64,000 nucleotides of DNA from Halomonas sp. 'Soap Lake #6' (lineage in GTDB: Bacteria > Pseudomonadota > Gammaproteobacteria > Pseudomonadales > Halomonadaceae): contig NZ_CP020469.1 in NCBI RefSeq assembly GCF_003031405.1, positions 4,464,001 through 4,528,000 on the forward strand, read 5' to 3'. The position numbers and the translations under genes are program-made. This document shows positions 61,116-64,000 of this stretch, piece after piece. The stretch's first letter is position 1. Each line of letters begins with the position of its first letter. Below the pieces are notes generated by a model that saw only the letters and a list, made by a program, of their open reading frames with translations, made no database searches and was not told where the DNA came from.

Positions 61116-63584
61116 GTGGCGGTGCGCACCTTGTGCGACTTCACCGCAAGGGAAGGCGATCTTGACCACCGTTTTACACCCGCGCCCAGCGCCCAGGAAG
61201 GCATCGAAGGACATGCTCTGGTCGCCAGCCGTCGGGGCGAGAGCTACCAGGCTGAGCTGCCGCTTTCCGGTGACTATCAAGGCCTGCGTGTGGTGGGGCG
61301 TGCCGATGGCTTTGATCCCAGTGCTAACCGGCTGGAGGAGGTGAAAACCTACCGCGGCAGCTTGGAGCGCATGGCGGCTAATCAGCGTGCGCTGCATTGG
61401 GCGCAGGTGAAAATATACGCAGCGCTGCTGTGCACCGAGCGTCGCCTTGAGCGAGTCACCATTGCCTTGGTGTATCTGGAAATTACCAGCGGTCAGGAAA
61501 CGGTGCTCACCCAAGAGATAAGCGCTAGCGAGCTACAGGCTTTTTTTGTCGCTCAATGTCAGCGCTTTCTGGACTGGGCAGAGCAGGAGTCCCTTCATCG
61601 CGAGCGGCGTGATAAGGAGCTGGCTACACTCACCTTTCCCTTCCCAGATTTTCGCGCTGGCCAGCGCGCATTGGCGGAAGATGTGTACAAAGCGGCCAGC
61701 ACCGGCCGCTGCCTGCTGGCTCAGGCCCCCACTGGAATTGGCAAAACCCTCGGTACGCTGTTTCCAATGCTCTCTGCGATGCCTCGCCAGCAGCTGGATA
61801 GAGTGGCATTCCTTACCATGAAGACCCCAGGTCGCCGTTTAGCGCTGGATGCGTTGGCATGCCTTTCTTCACCTACTTCGCTTACGTCATCTTCGCTTAC
61901 GTCATCTTCACCTACGCCATCTTCACCTACGCCATCTTCACCTACGCCATCTTCACCTACGCTATCTTCACCCGTGTCCTCTTCACCGGCTGTGCCGCTG
62001 CGCGTATTGGAGCTGGTGGCAAGGCAAAAAGCCTGTGAGTACCCTGGCACTGCCTGCCAGGGGGACGCTTGCCCACTAGCAGCAGGCTTTTATGATCGCC
62101 TGCCTGCGGCTCGCCAAGCTGCCGTAGAACGTGGTTGGCTTGATCGCGATGCGTTGCGTAAGGTGGCGCTGGCCCATAGTGTTTGCCCCTATTACTTAGG
62201 GCAAGAGCTGGCCCGCTGGGCCGATGTGGTAGTGGGCGATGTCAATCACTGGTTTGATAGCCATGCGTTGCTGCATGGTTTGGCCCAAGCTAACGACTGG
62301 CGGGTCGGTCTGCTGGTAGATGAAGCGCATAACTTAGTTGAGCGAGCGCGGGGTATGTACAGCGCTGAGCTTTCTCAACAGCGGTTGAGCCGCTTGCGTC
62401 GCAGCTCTCCCCCTGCCCTTGCCAAGCCGCTGGCCCGTGTCGGTAGGCAGTGGCAGGCGCTAATTAAGGAGGCATCCATCAGCGAAGCAGCATCACCGCG
62501 TTATCATTTGCTTGATGAGCTGCCCAGTAAGTTGGTGGCTGCGATGCAAACACTGGCGGGTGCAATAACCGATTATTTGGTTGAGCATCCCGAAGCTGCA
62601 AGCTTTGAACTCCAAGAGCTATTGTTTGAAGCATTGGCCTTTTGCCGCTTAGCAGAGCGGTTTGGCGACCACTCGCTGTGCGACCTTGCTATTCATGGCC
62701 GAGGTAACGCGGTACTTGGGCTGCGCAACGTTATTCCGGCAGACTTTCTAGCGCCGCGCTTCAAAGTGGCGCACACCGCTGTGCTGTTCTCGGCCACGCT
62801 GACGCCTTTTCATTACTATCGTGATCTGCTGGGACTACCGGAAAACAGTGTGTGGCGGGAAGTGGCTTCACCGTTTGCCAGCCGTCAGTTGGAGGTGCAA
62901 ATTCGCGCTGACATCTCCACGCGCTACCGTCACCGTGAGGCCTCTGTTGCACCTATTGTGGATGCCCTGGCAGGTCAGTATCAGCGCAAACCTGGCCACT
63001 ATCTGGCGTTTTTTAGCAGCTTTGCCTACCTGGAACAGGTGCTGGTGACGTTTCAGTACGCACACCCCAGCATACCGATATTCGCTCAAACCCGTGGTAT
63101 GCAGGAAGCCGAGCGTGAGCTGTTTCTGGCGCGTTTTACCCCAGGCGGAAAAGGAATCGGCTTTTCGGTGCTGGGCGGCGCTTTTGCAGAAGGTATTGAT
63201 CTTCCTGGAGAACGTTTAATCGGCGCATTTATTGCCACTTTAGGCCTGCCGCCGTTTAACGACTTTAACGAAGCACTGAAAGCACGTATGAATACCCGCT
63301 TCGGCCAAGGCGATGATTACACCTATCGCATCCCCGGTATGATCAAAGTGGTACAAGCCGCAGGAAGAGTGATTCGGAGTCCAGAAGATGAAGGGGTTGT
63401 GATATTAATGGATGACCGATTTACCCAGGCTCAGGTGCGCGCACTGCTACCAAGCTGGTGGGGGCTAGACACCCCCTTGCGCAACTTTTCTCACAACCTG
63501 TCTCACAACTGTTCTCAAGAGCTCTCGCAAGGACTCTCTCAAGAACGCTCTCACAATGTTTCTTACAAACCCTTTCAAAAATAA
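61116..63584 (+). CDS. XPD/DinG-like iron-sulfur helicase with N-terminal Cas4/RecB-like nuclease domain
   Basis: An 822-residue protein. N-terminal PD-(D/E)XK nuclease signature: GRADGFD (Asp64), EVK (Glu75, Lys77) and QVKIYAALL (Gln97, Tyr101). Superfamily-2 helicase: Walker A APTGIGKT (204-211), four Cys for an Fe-S cluster (KAC, TAC, DAC, SVCPYY, about 300-365), DEAH at 402-405, and late motifs FSVLGGAFAEGIDLPGE and QAAGRVIRS. It is likely a 5'-3' DNA helicase/nuclease working with FAN1. Two oddities: a 43-residue Ser/Thr/Pro stretch from a 15-bp array between motif Ia and the Fe-S region, and a C-terminus made of a 12-bp array. Start GTG 61116 or 61122, with no strong ribosome site. Confidence 0.9.
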   Translation: MAVRTLCDFTAREGDLDHRFTPAPSAQEGIEGHALVASRRGESYQAELPLSGDYQGLRVVGRADGFDPSANRLEEVKTYRGSLERMAANQRALHWAQVKIYAALLCTERRLERVTIALVYLEITSGQETVLTQEISASELQAFFVAQCQRFLDWAEQESLHRERRDKELATLTFPFPDFRAGQRALAEDVYKAASTGRCLLAQAPTGIGKTLGTLFPMLSAMPRQQLDRVAFLTMKTPGRRLALDALACLSSPTSLTSSSLTSSSPTPSSPTPSSPTPSSPTLSSPVSSSPAVPLRVLELVARQKACEYPGTACQGDACPLAAGFYDRLPAARQAAVERGWLDRDALRKVALAHSVCPYYLGQELARWADVVVGDVNHWFDSHALLHGLAQANDWRVGLLVDEAHNLVERARGMYSAELSQQRLSRLRRSSPPALAKPLARVGRQWQALIKEASISEAASPRYHLLDELPSKLVAAMQTLAGAITDYLVEHPEAASFELQELLFEALAFCRLAERFGDHSLCDLAIHGRGNAVLGLRNVIPADFLAPRFKVAHTAVLFSATLTPFHYYRDLLGLPENSVWREVASPFASRQLEVQIRADISTRYRHREASVAPIVDALAGQYQRKPGHYLAFFSSFAYLEQVLVTFQYAHPSIPIFAQTRGMQEAERELFLARFTPGGKGIGFSVLGGAFAEGIDLPGERLIGAFIATLGLPPFNDFNEALKARMNTRFGQGDDYTYRIPGMIKVVQAAGRVIRSPEDEGVVILMDDRFTQAQVRALLPSWWGLDTPLRNFSHNLSHNCSQELSQGLSQERSHNVSYKPFQK
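61866..61994. repeat. in-frame minisatellite, 15 bp x about 8, inside the helicase gene
   Basis: Unit TCTTCACCTACGCCA. Coding units: SSPTS, LTS, SSLTS, SSPTP three times, SSPTL, SSPVS, SSPAV (43 codons). The three central SSPTP copies are identical in DNA sequence. The stretch is inserted between helicase motif Ia and the Fe-S cysteines. Confidence 0.95.
63489..63584. repeat. in-frame tandem repeat, 12 bp x 8, at the helicase C-terminus
   Basis: Copies start at 63489, 63501, 63513, 63525, 63537, 63549, 63561 and 63573 with the form TCTCACAACCTG or TCTCAAGAACGC. They encode SHNL, SHNC, SQEL, SQGL, SQER, SHNV, SYKP, FQK; the last copy contains the stop codon. Confidence 0.9.
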
Positions 63585-63601
63585 GGACCTATAGGCGAGC
63601 A

Positions 63602-64000
63602 ATGGCGGATTTACTCTGGTACCAGTATCTTCTAATCGGTCTTATCTTCGCGTGGAGCGGTTTCGTGCGCACCAGCCTGGGTTTTGGTGGTGCCGTGCTG
63701 GCGCTGCCTTTTCTACTTTTGGTGACGAACCAGCCCTTGGTATTTTTGCCGATTATTGCCATTCACTTGCTGGTTTTCTCCAGCTGGATTGCTTGGAGCG
63801 GCCACCGTCAGCTGCAAAAAGCGGGAGTGGAAGGGGCTGCGCCGGAAAGTAATATCGACTGGAAGTATTTATCTAAAGCTTTAAAAATCATGATCATCCC
63901 TAAGCTGATTGGGGTGGTGGGGTTGTTAACGTTGCCCACACAGGTCATGACCAACATTATTTTCGGCATTGTGATCATTTATGCCATTGGGTATGTGCTG
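63602..64000 (+). CDS. TauE/SafE-family anion exporter, N-terminal part
   Basis: 133 codons before the right edge. Starts MADLLWYQYLLIGLIFAWSGF and continues with RTSLGFGGAVLALPFLLL, the first conserved TauE/SafE motif, followed by LVFLPIIAIHLLVFSSWIAW and a hydrophilic loop, then MIIPKLIGVVGLLTLP. These proteins move sulfite, sulfoacetate or related anions. ATG 63602 is 17 nt after the helicase stop. The product is incomplete here, so specificity is open. Confidence 0.85.
   Translation, partial: MADLLWYQYLLIGLIFAWSGFVRTSLGFGGAVLALPFLLLVTNQPLVFLPIIAIHLLVFSSWIAWSGHRQLQKAGVEGAAPESNIDWKYLSKALKIMIIPKLIGVVGLLTLPTQVMTNIIFGIVIIYAIGYVL

Overview
The window looks like chromosome from a Halomonas-type (Halomonadaceae) gammaproteobacterium. 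This is inferred from gene content: TRAP, Tct and Ugp importers, a full ETF/ETF-QO set, glnA-ntrBC with NtrC boxes, two trimeric-type porins, and a 57-codon Lacal_2735/DUF6435-type gene beside chaN. There are no rRNA or tRNA genes, no CRISPR array and no recognisable insertion sequence.

Positions 1-19664 hold a large acyl-CoA catabolic locus. It contains three acyl-CoA dehydrogenases, etfB-etfA, ETF-ubiquinone oxidoreductase, an IclR regulator, a DctPQM TRAP importer and a porin. A divergent block follows: histidine-phosphatase-fold protein, SDR and feruloyl-CoA-synthetase-like ligase on the minus strand; MaoC hydratase, SDR and APH-type phosphotransferase on the plus strand. The first dehydrogenase resembles the dehydrogenase domain of animal ACAD10/ACAD11 and the phosphotransferase resembles their kinase domain. 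The locus therefore reads as a split ACAD11-like (LvaA/LvaC-like) route for 4-hydroxy acids. Similar short motifs recur upstream of its transcription units.

Positions 19740-23002 hold a small protein, a secreted esterase, a membrane acyltransferase and a glycosyltransferase-like orphan. Positions 23003-27984 are nitrogen control (glnA, ntrB, ntrC). Positions 28125-31257 are a tripartite tricarboxylate transporter. Positions 31424-37681 hold chaN, DUF6435, a YqiA-type esterase, entericidin, a GltS-type symporter, and a PAP2 phosphatase overlapping a GT4 glycosyltransferase. A second porin follows.

Positions 39330-43352 hold an Fbp/2-aminoethylphosphonate-type ABC importer preceded by the 3' remnant of a phosphonate permease. 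Then come a 5'-nucleotidase and an ECF42-like sigma factor/YCII (DGPF) locus interrupted by a LysR-aldo/keto reductase pair (45438-50644). After these are ugpBAEC, argE, a run of YchJ, GIY-YIG and HDAC-like genes, and a FAN1 nuclease next to an XPD-like helicase carrying a Cas4/RecB-like nuclease domain. The window ends inside a TauE-type exporter.

A feature running through the whole window is the abundance of short degenerate tandem arrays. I count 19, with units of 12-21 bp, most often 14-18 bp. Most lie between genes, often touching gene ends. Five are in frame inside proteins: the CoA ligase, ChaN signal region, FAN1 C-terminus, helicase linker and helicase C-terminus.
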